Shown piece after piece: positions 1-11,150 of a stretch of 60,000 nt of DNA. This DNA is from Bugula neritina (taxonomy: Eukaryota > Bryozoa > Gymnolaemata > Cheilostomatida > Bugulidae). The notes beneath the pieces were generated by a model. The model did no database searches. It saw nothing but the letters and a program-made list of their open reading frames with translations, and was not told the DNA's origin. Each line of letters begins with the position of its first letter. The first letter of the stretch is position 1. The DNA lies in the NCBI GenBank assembly GCA_964035545.1, contig OZ037771.1:6926690-6986689 (forward strand). The letters are read 5' to 3'. Made by a program: the position numbers and the translations under genes.

Positions 1-168
1 AAGATTTACAATTTTACCACACTTTTTAATGAGTTGAAAAAGTTGATCTTTCCAATTAATTTTTGATGGTAAACATATTTTGTGTTTTTAAAAGTAGATT
101 TCTCACGTAAAATCTCCATCTATTTTCTATTTTTAAAGTAATTGATTTGTTGTATATTTTTTTTGTAG

Positions 169-3100
169 ATATTTGTTTCACTATGTTAGTGAAGACGGAA
201 TTGTCTTTCTCTGTATCACAGATGATGTAAGTGTATAAAAATTAGACATATACTGTATATGCTATAAATAGAACAAATTGCAGCTCTACCTTAATGAACC
301 AGGGCGGTCCTGGCATGTGTCAGCGTGTCTCTGTATCTGTTTGTGTGTATGTGCTGTTAACCGTTGTGTGTGCATTCACGCTCACTGAGTGACCTTTCAG
401 GGTGATTTGTATTCACACAGCTCTCTAAAAGGAATAGGTTTAGAGTTAATAGTTTATAGCATAATGCCAATGCAACATGTGTAATTCACACGAACACACT
501 GTGGCGTGATATGCTGAGGTGTACATCAGTAGCTGGTTGCAGTCATGATGAAAGTCCTCAGTTGTTTGGGATCAGTGGTCAACTAGACCAAATTCAGAAA
601 TCACTTAGACTGTTTCTTATTTGCTTAAATGCATATATACTGAATTATATTGTGGTAATACTAAATTTTCATCAATTTATCTAAAGTGCATTAATTGCAT
701 TCGCGTCTTTGTTGCACATTTTTGTGTTTAGTTCAGTTAATTTAAATATTTATTATACATGATGTAGTCTACATTTGAACCAGTGTAATCTTTCTTGTTT
801 TTTTACAGGACTTTGAAAGGTCTAAAGCATTTGCATTTCTTGCAGAAATAAAGCGCAGGTAACATCTCATAAGCATCATATGTTCACCTTTTCAGCTGAA
901 TACTTCATTGCTGAATGAAGTTTTTGCAAAACTGTGATTTCAGTTTTCATAGCCACTGCATATACAAGAAACTGTTATGACATTTCAACTAATGATAAAG
1001 TTCAAAATCACTTTTTGCTAACTTATGCCATGATATTGTTTTTATATTCAGTAAGTTTCTATCTTCTACACAATAGAGTAGAAAGCAAGTGAATTGATTG
1101 TTTATAATTAAGTTATGTGATAATATCATATTATGATCGGTCATGGTTTGACTGGGTTTTCCAATAGCAATTTTCCTTGTTTGAAATTGTATTTACCTGC
1201 TTCTGTACCAGCGAGGGCTATGATTTTACCTGCTAGTTGAACTGGTGTATACATATTCAGTACCAGTATAATCTGTAAATTGTTTTACTGAAGTATTTAA
1301 CAAGATGTTGCTGTATCATGTATTTAATGCAACTGGATTCATTTCTTTCAGGTTCCAGGTACAATATGGTACCCGATCTCAGTCGGCCTTGCCTTATGCT
1401 ATGAACACTGAGTTCTCTAGGATTCTAGCTACGCAGATGGTAGGTAACATATTACACAAATCTGTTAGAACTCATTGTATATAGAGGTCATGATATGTGA
1501 ATAATTAGACCATGTTGTGTATCAGACTGTACTCTCAACAGTTCTAGTTACTAGTCTGAAGACTGGTTCCTCAGACTGGTTTCATGAGTTGATTGTCTCT
1601 TTTATGAGATTTCATAGTATTCTCTGCTATATATAAGATTGGTTCTGTGTGATAGATGATAATAACTAAAGATGTTACTCGGTTTATTACTAACTCTACT
1701 GCGACAATTGCTAGGCATACGGTTTATTGTCCAATCAGGAAGTGTTTTGCTCATTGCCCTGGCACTATTGCGCTGTGACTTGCTTATGACATTCTGTTTG
1801 AGACTTTGTTTCAAAACAAATTTGATGATTTTCCTGGTCAAAGTGTTTCTATAGCATATATAATGTTATCTAAATACAAATCTTTGATAAATACATTGCT
1901 GCAATAGATCAATTTCCCAGGTTTGCATTCCGTTATTAAAAAAGTTGCCATTATTTTAGCATGGTTTGTAACTTATATTAATTATGTTGTCAAAGCCACT
2001 TCTGTTAGTTATTGTCTAATCTATTCTCACACTAATCTCTTCCAGGCCTACCATAGTCGAGATAGAGATCATATTTCAGAGGTTGAGGGTAACCTCGAAG
2101 AACTCAAGGGAATAATGGTTAAAAATATTGGTAAGTTAAAATCTACATAACTACACAGTATTATGTAGATATAATACTGTGTAGTAGCATAGATATAATA
2201 CTGTATAGTAGTATAGATATAATACTGTATAGTAGCATAGATATAATACTGTATAGTAGCATAGATATAATACTGTATAGTAGTATAGATATAATACTGT
2301 ATAGTGGTATAGATATAATACTGTATAGTGGTATAGATATAATACTGTATAGTAGTATAAATATAATACTGTACAGTAGTGTAGATATAATGCTGTATAG
2401 TAGTATAGATATAATACTGTATAGTAGTATAGATATAATACTGTATAGTAGTATAGATATAATACTGTATAGTGGTATAGATATTAAGTTTATTACTATA
2501 TTTTGTTGATACTTTTAGCAAGTGTGGCAGACCGGGGTGAGAAATTGGAACTGTTGATTGATAAAACAGAGGATTTGAGTTCAAATGTGAGTTTATTTAT
2601 GTTGTTGAATAGTTTTCAGAACAGGCTGCAGATATACATGTATACTTTTACAATTTGGAGTTGCATTTCTACAACCAAATTAAAAATGTGTTACATATAA
2701 CTATAATGATTCCCTTTGGCTTTGCTGAATAAATTTTCTAATTGAATTGTGTATGTCTATTGTTTCAGTTGTGTTTTACTTGTGAGCCAATACTAAATTA
2801 TAAGAACGCTCACCCCTAGACAGCTTCCAGTGCTGCTGGTAGATAACCTTGAGCCTTAACTACATAAAGATTAATAAAGAAAAGTTGTTGATTGAAAACT
2901 CATTTGTTTGCCAACTCTAATATGGTCAACAATGTTAGTGCTGTATTATATTAACTTCTCTCAATTTTGATGTTCATCGTTTACATCTCAAGTTGAATAA
3001 TAAATAAATAAATGTTGTGTTCACTTATTTCATCAATCACATCACAAAGCTTATTACTAGATTTTAATTTTAGTTAATGCCCTTAGTTAATACCCCTTGC

Positions 3101-3642
3101 TTTTGTCTATATACATGCCACACACAACATATTTCTTGTTCACTACTTGCCATCAGATTCAATTTTGTAACACAAACCTGGATGTTAATCAGTAACATCA
3201 TTTTTCACGCTGTAAGTTCTCTATATATTATGCTATATTTGAGATGATGTCACTTGTTATAGTCCATGACGTTCAGGACCACCAGCCGGGCTCTGGCTAA
3301 CAAATTATGGTGGAGGAATGTCAAGATCACAGTAGCCATAATTATCGTTTGTCTGGTGAGTTTTTGTGTGTTTTTATTCGCTCCTTTTTGTTTGTAGAAA
3401 TGAATTGATAATGTTTAGGAGCTATTTTTAGATACTAAAACTATTTTTGCAATTACTTTAAAGTAAAATCATTGCTGTGTGTTTACTAAATTTACATCTC
3501 ATGCTAATGGTTCCAATTTCTGTATTTTTTACTTATCTGCATTATAATTCACCATCAACTTGTGTTGCAGATCATTTTATTCTTTGTGGTTTCTGCTGGC
3601 TGCAAGACGTTTGACTGGAGCAAATGTGGAAATAAAAACTGA
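169..3642 (+). CDS. VAMP7: VAMP7-like longin R-SNARE, 5' part missing
   Basis: Vesicle R-SNARE for late endosome/lysosome and exocytic fusion. Exons: 169-226, 809-858, 1352-1439, 2046-2130, 2519-2586, 3263-3355, 3571-3642, all with AG/GT borders; together they give 170 residues and a stop. Exons 1-3 encode the second half of the longin domain (LCITDDDFERSKAF, then YGTRSQSALPYAMN). Exons 4-6 carry the SNARE helix (EELKGIMVKNI, then DRGEKLELLIDKTEDL), whose Arg in DRGEK is the zero-layer residue. A hydrophobic anchor (ITVAIIIVCLIILFFVVSA) spans the exon 6/7 junction, followed by a short luminal tail with two cysteines. The start codon and roughly the first 45-50 residues lie upstream of the window. 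Resemblance to animal VAMP7 is strong; other longin R-SNAREs (YKT6, SEC22) lack this tail-anchor and SNARE sequence. The gene is convergent with the GDE1 pair. Confidence 0.93.
2155..2485. repeat. 24-bp minisatellite in VAMP7 intron
   Basis: About 13 copies of an AT-rich 24-bp unit (core ATAGATATAATACTGTATAG) between VAMP7 exons 4 and 5. The array starts shortly after the donor at 2131. Because 24 is divisible by three, the minus strand reads as an open frame of 8-residue repeats; this is an artefact of the period, not a gene. Confidence 0.9.
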
Positions 3643-4303
3643 TCTAAGGCCAATTGTATCCTTGCCTATGTTTTGTGAAGTAGGCAATGCTTCGTGTTAC
3701 AAGGCAGTTTACTGTCGCTATGCACTCTACTCAATAATTATGATGTATCCGCTGTATATTTAAGGGTGTTGTGCAACATATATACAAATCATATATTATT
3801 TAAACATAGATGTTTTCAATTACAATTTTGTATATCTATTGGAGTGATTTGAACTGCTTTTTATAGCTTTAAGTATGGGTAATGCACATTTATTTTTAAA
3901 TAGATGTCTATTTTAAGAGCTAGTAACAATGGCATTACCTCAAGTGGTTGATGAATCAAGATGAGTGTATTTCTGTAAGCATATTATACAAATGCATTAC
4001 GGGTGCATCAGGTTATCTCAAATCTTGTAATTTAAACTACTCATTGCTCTGTGGCTGTATAAATGTATTTTTATAATTTTGTTAATTATCAAATTATAAT
4101 TTATTTAAAGTGAAATATAAGTAAAACTGTATAACAGAAAAAAGAAATCCAAATTTTATTATTTCTCCCACCAGAACAAAAAAAAGCAATTGTCTCAGAT
4201 TTTGAATGTCTATAACGACATTTCCGTTTTTAAAGTTTGCATCTGTGTGTAAGTTAGTTGCAATAACTTTTTAAAGGGATCAAATATCTGTAAGTTAGTA
4301 GAA
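3643..4303. other. Convergent intergenic / 3' UTR stretch
   Basis: Lies between the VAMP7 stop and the GDE1 copy A 3' repeats and probably holds both 3' UTRs. TTTATT at 4155-4160 reads AATAAA on the minus strand, about 310 bp past the GDE1 copy A stop, and is a plausible poly(A) signal. No clear AATAAA was found for VAMP7. No further coding potential seen. Confidence 0.45.
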
Positions 4304-4495
4304 GTATCAACAGGTGCACTCATCAGTTATGTAGAGTATCAACAGGTGCAGTCATCAGTTATGTAAGGCATCAACAGGTGCACTCATCATTTATGTAGAG
4401 TATCAACAGGTGCAGTCATCAGTTATGTAAGGCATCAACAAGTGCACTCATCATTTATGTAGAGTATCAACAGGTGCAGTCATCAGTTATGTAAG
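4304..4495. repeat. Six 32-bp repeats made from the GDE1 C-terminal codons
   Basis: Exactly six 32-bp units. Two variants alternate (CAGGTGCACTCATC and CAGGTGCAGTCATC), so the array is built of 64-bp dimers. The unit nearest the gene (4464-4495) contains the last codons and stop of GDE1 copy A on the minus strand (reading YITDDCTC then TGA). The other five lie downstream in the 3' UTR. The array therefore arose by amplification of the end of the coding sequence. Confidence 0.92.
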
Positions 4496-7287
4496 GTATA
4501 TTAAAAGATCTGAGGTAGGCCTTGGTACTTTCATCATTCACAGTCCAAACAATGACGTCTAAATTTCTCTGTTTCCAGTATTTTATCTCTGCGGGACTTA
4601 TGAGATCTTTGTGAATGAAGACAGCATTGGCACCACAGACATACCTAACAGCAACAATCAAGTACTGATCAAAAAATAATACAAATTCTGAAAACTCGTA
4701 TGCGATCCTCCCCTTCTATATACTTGATGGTATTACCAGACCAGTTAGCATTGAAGTAACAAAAGCTTAATATATACCATTCAATTTGGGCAATGGCTTC
4801 AAATTTCTTTTAAAAAGTATTTTTACTAATATTCCTAATTAAAATGATACAAGTATTCAAAAATTTTCTTAAAACGCTGAGTGTATTTAAAAAAAATTTT
4901 AATGCCTGCATACTGAATCATGCAGACTGATTTTCAAACATTAATTTGGCAATGGAGCCTGTAAAGCTTGAAAGGAGTTTCTTATAGAACTACAGTGAGC
5001 TTACAACTTCAATACTGCATCTAAAATACAATGAATACAACAGTAAATGAATACTGTCTTATTAGGAAGACTGTCAATGTTATGTTGATAAAGTACCTAT
5101 CTTTAGGTTAATCTGTTTCAATCACGTGTACAGACCCTTGTAAGGAAATAGCAATGCTATACAGTATGCCATTCAAGGTTAGTTGCTTACCACAAAAAGT
5201 TATATATTGATGAAAAAAGCGCTACATCAGCAGGCGGGGCTAGAACTCTCTTCCAAAGCTCTTTGTTACGAGGAGGTCCGTTTTCTGTTTTGTCTCGGAG
5301 TATCCATTGTCTTCAAATTTATAAGAAGCACATTCATGACCTATTTATTATAGATGGCTGCAACATAGTTATTGATTGAAATCTCAATAAACCCTACAGG
5401 AAATTGGTTTGCTGTACATTTTCCGATGTGTAACCTTACAAGCTTTGGCACATATCGTTCTCTTGTATTCTAGATATGTGGCTGATTCCATCTACACAAA
5501 GTTGTGTACATTAAAAATTAATTTAAAATGCAAGAAAAGACATAAATCTAATAAATATAATTTGAAGTAGCATTAAGCCCTACATGATGCATTCATTGTA
5601 TAATTTTTTTCTTCTATATAATTTCTGAACGCAAAACTTTGGGTGGCGCAGATTTACAAAAAGTGCAGGGTGATAAAATGCCTTGAAATCTTAGTTATTT
5701 ATTGTTACGACAAAAATAAAGTTGCAACATTAACTAAATTAGAATCATAAATTTGTTAGCTGTTTAAATCGTGATACTAATGTCTAATCTAATGAACACT
5801 ATAACACTATAACATTACTTTGGAAAGCAATGGAGAATAAATTAAATATTATGTATGGTATATATAAATCATTTATAGACTCTAACCTAAAGGTTAGTAT
5901 GGTTGAAAACTGCGGGAGGTACCACTTGACAGCCAACAAAGTTTGAGGATAGAAGGAGCATACTACAGCCCATTCATGCAGATCAGGAAACTCTTTAAGC
6001 ATGTCTTTCAGCACTTTTGCCATAACTATTGGCTTTGACCCTTTCATATCCAAAAACACCTTTAGTCCTGCATAATAAAGCATTAAAATTCTGCCGTATT
6101 AATCTATATTGAAAAAAGTTTATATTATATAGACGACAAAAATTTATTTTTAATTACAAAAAATATTAAAAAACTAAACAATATTAAAAAATTAAAATAT
6201 AGAGCAGTGTATATTAAGTTAGTGCATGGCATGAAATATCTTAAAATAAATGAATTATTTTCTATGGTCAGTACATTGCTACCCCCAAAGAAATAACATT
6301 ACAAATGTTGTATAATAATCATAATATGGTTATTGCATTATCTAGCCAGTCAACTAAAGATTCTAATTCCAATTAAATTGGCATATACCATGTTTTTTGC
6401 ATTCTCTCAGCATTTCCTTAAGATGTGGAATACGCTCTTTAGGAAAATTCCCAGGTCCAGTATACTTAATCGACGCATCAATGTGTTTAGTTTGCTCCCA
6501 GGTCAAGGACTCAACTTCCCCTTCAAAGAACGACACATCCTCCTATGAACTCCAGGCTATGTTTATAATATTATGCAATGATTACTGTTTTTGAATAATA
6601 GTCACTGTTAAAACATGTAGAAACCAATGCTACAAGTCAACTAAACATGCCACTATATCTGATATTCAGGAAAATGGATTGAGCATTTTTTTCTGGTTTA
6701 CATACCAAAGACTAGAATACATGTATATGCACAACAGCTCTATTTATCAACTATTGCCTTTTAAATTGCCTTACATATAATCAAGGCCTGTTTAAAGACA
6801 CAGCCTACCTGTCACATTAGTTGTGCGATCAAAGGTTGAGTCATGAAATACAATTGGCTCGTCATCACCAGTCAATATAATGTCAAACTCAATGGCATTT
6901 ACTCCGAGTTTGTGAGCTTCTCTTACACCTAAGATAAGTCAAATGTATGAATGTAACTTAGTATTGCTATAAATTACATAGTATTGAGGTAAGAATTTTG
7001 GGAAACATTAGAGAAACATCAACAAATTGCATATTAAAGTTATATTAGTCATGAAATAATTTACTTGCTAAAGTATTTTCTGGAGCATTCAGGGCGCATC
7101 CTTTGTGACCAACTATAGATAAATCCGAGTAGAGCTTTTTCCACACAGCATCATCTGATTTCCTACCCCTCAATAGCTCAGCTGCACCAAACAAAATGGA
7201 GGCTAAGAGAACAGAGGTGTAAGTTCCGAAAAAGAGCCTGCAGACTAACAACACACAGACCCAAAATGGAAGTATAGACTCGAACAT
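4467..7287 (-). CDS. GDE1: GDE1-type glycerophosphodiester phosphodiesterase, copy A
   Basis: Membrane-anchored glycerophosphodiesterase that hydrolyses glycerophospho-alcohols (family activity includes glycerophosphoinositol and N-acyl species). Minus-strand exons: 7065-7287, 6809-6928, 6389-6520, 5887-6067, 5191-5310, 4467-4644; 317 residues. A hydrophobic N-terminus (residues about 4-37) precedes the GDPD domain: [15 protein letters not shown] (His61), EFD (Glu88, Asp90), VFHD (His103), then LDMKGSK, VVCSFYP and a C-terminal ITDD. The order, and the [10 protein letters not shown] segment, match animal GDE1 rather than GDPD1-3. Oddity: the usual HRG at the active site is HKG (Lys62), whereas neighbouring copy B keeps HRG. 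The exon 3 acceptor is the one choice that was not obvious: the AG before 6520 is the only one that keeps the frame and matches copy B in length. I start at the ATG at 7287; there is no in-frame ATG just upstream. Confidence 0.9.
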
Positions 7288-8071
7288 AGTTCTTGTGATT
7301 CCGCGGCACACCTAAAATATTAAAACAATTTTGAGCTTCCTTACAATGTTTGGTATGTTGTCTTTCTGTGAAATTTCATGCTAGATGTTTTAGCTATAAC
7401 TCCTAGTGTAAATAAATTATTTGAAAAATGATGGGAAAATTGGCAGTGGCTAATACTGCAGCAGGCCTTAATAAAGCCTCAGTTGTGTAACCATTACAAT
7501 GTCTGATGTCATAAAACATCTCTGCTCTTTTTAAAAATTTATCTTATCCACATTTGGGTAATCTACTGCAATTCTTGTTTTAGGGGTTACACCTTCATCA
7601 AATGAACGGTAAAGCATGCAGGTGAACAGCCTGTTGCTCCTTTTTTCAAGTAATTTGAAAAGCTACTAATGAGGCTGTCAGAAAAGATGCATTGACACTG
7701 AAATAAAATACAGTACTTAAGTTTAAAAATCAACAATTTCACCAAAAAAATAATAAAGAAAATAGTTTATGATAAGCTTCATAAAGTTTATTTCTTATAA
7801 AGCATATTGCAATATAAAACCAAAGTTTGAGAGATCTAAGAGCTTTATCATGTAAAACAATATTCTATTAAAGCAAAAAATCGGATAATAATGACCAATG
7901 GGTTGAAAAAGGTAATGGTTACCAAGACTTTGTAATATATATGTAAAGGTATACAAATAAATTCTTTGGCAAATATTTGCTCTTAAGGAAAGCAATCACA
8001 GAAATATAATTATAAAAAAATAGGTCAATTTTAAATCTATAGATTGTATCAGATGGTGCTGCATTTTGGAT

Positions 8072-9967
8072 TTAGTTGGAGCAGTCATCAGTAATGTAAG
8101 GGATGTCTAGTGATTTCAAGTAGGCTTTCATGCCATGGCTATTGACAGTGTATACAAATACATCTTGACTTCTCGCTTTCCAAAAGTTTACCTCCGGTGC
8201 AATCGCTACTTCTTTATCAAAAAACACTGCATTTGTTCCACAAATACGCCTAAAATACCACCAACTGCTAATTACCAACCATAAATTACATTTACAAGCT
8301 GTAAAGCAACTCTGCCAATGAATTTTGTCTTTAAAATTTTCAAAATAGACACTACACAAAAACTATTTAAGTTCTTTTGAACAGAAAGCTGACGATTCCA
8401 CTGAAACTTGCGCTAATTTTGTATTGAACAAATTTAAAATGGAGCAACTTCAAATGTACTAACTTTCAACATTATTATAAGCTTAGAACAATCTAGATTG
8501 CTATACATAATGTAGTAACAGTTTCTGACTCACCACCAAACAAAATATACAAGAACTTCAAGCAGAAGATCTAAGGGAAGGCATATTTTTTTGAAAATGT
8601 TATTGAAAGGGATATAAACATAGTCTCCAATATGTGTTAGCACCCTTGATCTACAATATAATTTACACAAATATATGATAAAAAGCTTTAACACTAGAAA
8701 AACAAAATAACGTTGATAAAATATAATTCATATTTTGAAGAAAACTAATTTATGCAAAATCTAAATCTTTGCTATATAAATAACTCCAGCGTGAAGAAAG
8801 TTTTGAAATCTCAAGCACACCCTGTGCCCCATCTGAATAAATCCTTAGCCCGATTTAAAAAAACCTTTCCATCAGGGGTTTCTAACAGTGATGGCAACTA
8901 TAAACTTGCGTGAGTTTTTATTAAATGTATACACGAACGGCTCATATGTTAAATAATTGTACATTTTGGAGGCACACCTATATATTAATATCGAAGACAT
9001 CTGAGGCAAGTACCATTTCACAGCAAAAAGATTATGTGGGAAAAATGAGCAAACAGCAACCCATTCATGCAAATTTGGAAACTCTCGAGACATCTGGAGC
9101 AGAACTTTAGCTGTTAAAATTGGTGCTGTGGCTCCTTTCAAGTCAATAAATGCCTTCAATCCTAAAAACAAAAAATATTAAATGTCAATAAGAATGATGG
9201 CTAAGGTATATTAATATAAAAGACCTAGTGACTAAATATTTGTTTAAACTTCAAGCTTACCAAGTCTCTTGCACTCTTTCAGCATATCCCTGAGGTGAGG
9301 AACTTTTTGCTCAGAGTAGTTTCCTGGTCCAGTGTATTTGCATGAGGCATTCAGCTGTTGGATCTCTTTCCAAGTCAAACTTTTTATTGGCCCTAGAAAG
9401 CCAAAAATAATAAATTAATCTTTGAACTGTTTCTCTATATAATACACTTTTTACTATGTTAAAAATGGGCAATCAGCTTTTCACACCCAAGTTCCTACCT
9501 TTACCATCAGTAGTCCGATCAAAGACAAGGTCATGAAATATAATGGGTTCATTGTCTGAGCTGAATGACAAATCAAATTCAACAGCATTGACACCGAGTC
9601 TGTTAGCTTCTTGAACACCTACGCAATTATAGCTTAGTTTAATCATGCAAGATGCAGAATGTGATTTAGAGACAATTTGGATACAAATCTGTTCAAAATA
9701 CAAAACATAAAAACAAGTGAAGAATGTAAGCTTACTTGCTAGAGTGTTTTCTGGTGCATTGAGAGAGCATCCTCTATGACCTATAACTTGGATATCACTA
9801 GAAAATTTGTGCCATGTAGAATCATCAACTTTTTTTCTTTTCAAAAATTCAACAGATATAACCATGGCTGCTGCGACTAGCATTTCGTCAGGGTATCCAA
9901 AAAAACTCCAGCTAACTGACACAACTACCCAAAAAAAGATCATCGCATAACGAGGCCGATATTCCAT
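8072..9967 (-). CDS. GDE1: GDE1-type glycerophosphodiester phosphodiesterase, copy B
   Basis: Tandem paralogue of copy A, about 0.8 kb upstream of it on the same strand. Minus-strand exons: 9736-9967, 9499-9618, 9261-9392, 8978-9161, 8534-8650, 8072-8249; 320 residues. Exons 2, 3 and 6 are exactly as long as in copy A, and all intron positions and phases are shared. Hydrophobic N-terminus (residues about 8-41), then [15 protein letters not shown] (His64, Arg65), VEFD (Glu91, Asp93), IFHD (His106), FIDLKGA and a C-terminal ITDDCSN. All residues expected for GDPD catalysis are present, so this copy looks fully competent. The exon 5 donor could be GTGAGT at 8533 (chosen) or the GT three bases earlier; the difference is one Trp. 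A plausible poly(A) signal (TTTATT on plus, 7787-7792) lies about 280 bp past the stop. Confidence 0.92.
8815..8905 (+). mobile_element. 3' fragment of tRNA-derived SINE
   Basis: Carries the SINE tail segments CCTGTGCCCCATCTGAATAA, CCTTAGCCCGATTT and ATCAGGGGTTTCT, shared with the fuller copies at 23.7, 42.6 and 54.7 kb. The tRNA-like head is missing. It sits in intron 4 of GDE1 copy B. Confidence 0.75.
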
Positions 9968-10799
9968 CCTAGATTAAAATTTTGATTGAAAAAATGAATG
10001 AACTATTATGACAAAATCTGAATGAACATAATTTTGTGATGGGCGCCATCAAAAACTGCCTGAAAAGCTCAGTGAAAACTATCAACATGCTTTAATATAG
10101 TCAAGTGACAAATTGTTGGTATTTAAATAGTTTTATACTAAAACTGTAATCATAAAAAATAAAAGTTTAAAACGCAATAGCCACAATCAATAAACAGATG
10201 TATATGAGAGCAATTGCAGAAAAAGCAATAAGAATCCATGCCATGTATACAATTTATAATGCAAAAACTGCTCTAGCGATGTAGCAAGTCACGATCTTCT
10301 GATTTAAAAGCTTGAAATTTTAAAACACTATAAAAAAAATTTTACGCATTGAAATACTAAACGTGAGACAAGCTAAAAATAGTCTTGCTTACATGTAGCA
10401 TTGAGAGCAGAGCATTTTAAGCAATAGTTTGCTAAAACTTGCTATTGTCCAAATTTCTAATGCAATTTTTGCTTAAAGCGTCAATTTTTGTTTGAAAAAT
10501 TGAAAATCTTTGCCTTTTTAAGTATTTCTAGTGTCAAACAATAAGATTCTAAAGTGAAAGTTAAATATTGACCAGCTAAAATAGCATACCATTCAGTCAC
10601 AAACCTGTGACTCATAAGAACAGATAGGTACTTGGAAATATAATGTGGAAAGAAAAACTGTTGCAACATAACATTATTTGTAGTATCCTGTGTTTTAAGT
10701 TCACCTAAAATACTTATGAACTCTAAAGCTAGAGGTGCCATACTGACATATTATGTCTTCATGCTTTGACGAATCTTATGCAAATTGATATTTCCTTCA
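9968..10799. other. Upstream flank of the GDE1 pair, no gene seen
   Basis: AT-rich sequence upstream of GDE1 copy B; it should contain that gene's promoter, but I see no convincing TATA box or CpG-rich block. An open minus-strand stretch at 10481-10741 has no recognisable domain and no splice context, so I do not call it a gene. Confidence 0.4.
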
Positions 10800-10831
10800 A
10801 GCAGCTGTAGTCACTACTGACTACAGCTGCT
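10800..10831. repeat. Perfect 14-bp inverted repeat
   Basis: AGCAGCTGTAGTCA and its exact reverse complement are separated by four bases (CTAC). The repeat borders the start of a region rich in CTA/ACT triplets and degraded tRNA-like elements. Function unknown. Confidence 0.85.
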
Positions 10832-10859
10832 GCTACTGGTAATAGTAGACAAAGTAATA

Positions 10860-11150
10860 GTGCTACTAGTTACTACTACTTGCAAGCTAACATGCTAACT
10901 ATAAAAGCTACTGAGAAATCTCAGCACAAGATTTTACCTAGTTCTCCACTGGCCCCTATTACTAGTACTGCTACTACTCTGTCAGTTCAAGCTCTACCAG
11001 CTCCTCAAGTCTGCAAGATTAAGAGTAGTATCACACCACACTCAGTGCAAAAATAGCTTGCAAAACAACTGCCTACACTGGGAAACTAATCTTCTAACTT
11101 GCCAGCTAGTGCGCTAACCATTAAACCGTAGAGAGTACTGGGGAACATCG
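10860..11150 (-). mobile_element. Degenerate tRNA-like repeat elements
   Basis: On the minus strand, phrases like GGTTTAATGGTTAGCGCACT (about 11102-11127) and a second related stretch near 10867-10905 (GTTAGCATGTTAGCTTGCA) resemble the D-arm/anticodon part of the better-preserved tRNA-like element at 51623-51693. They look like decayed heads of one tRNA-derived SINE family. Boundaries are uncertain. Confidence 0.4.

Noticed and set aside
2069-2584. 171-residue open frame on the minus strand with eight-residue IYTTIQYY repeats
   Set aside because: It is produced by the 24-bp minisatellite and overlaps VAMP7 exons 4 and 5 antisense; the period is a multiple of three, so it stays open by default.
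4304-4495. CRISPR-like regular repeats
   Set aside because: Units are directly adjacent without unique spacers and derive from the neighbouring coding end; the genome is clearly animal.
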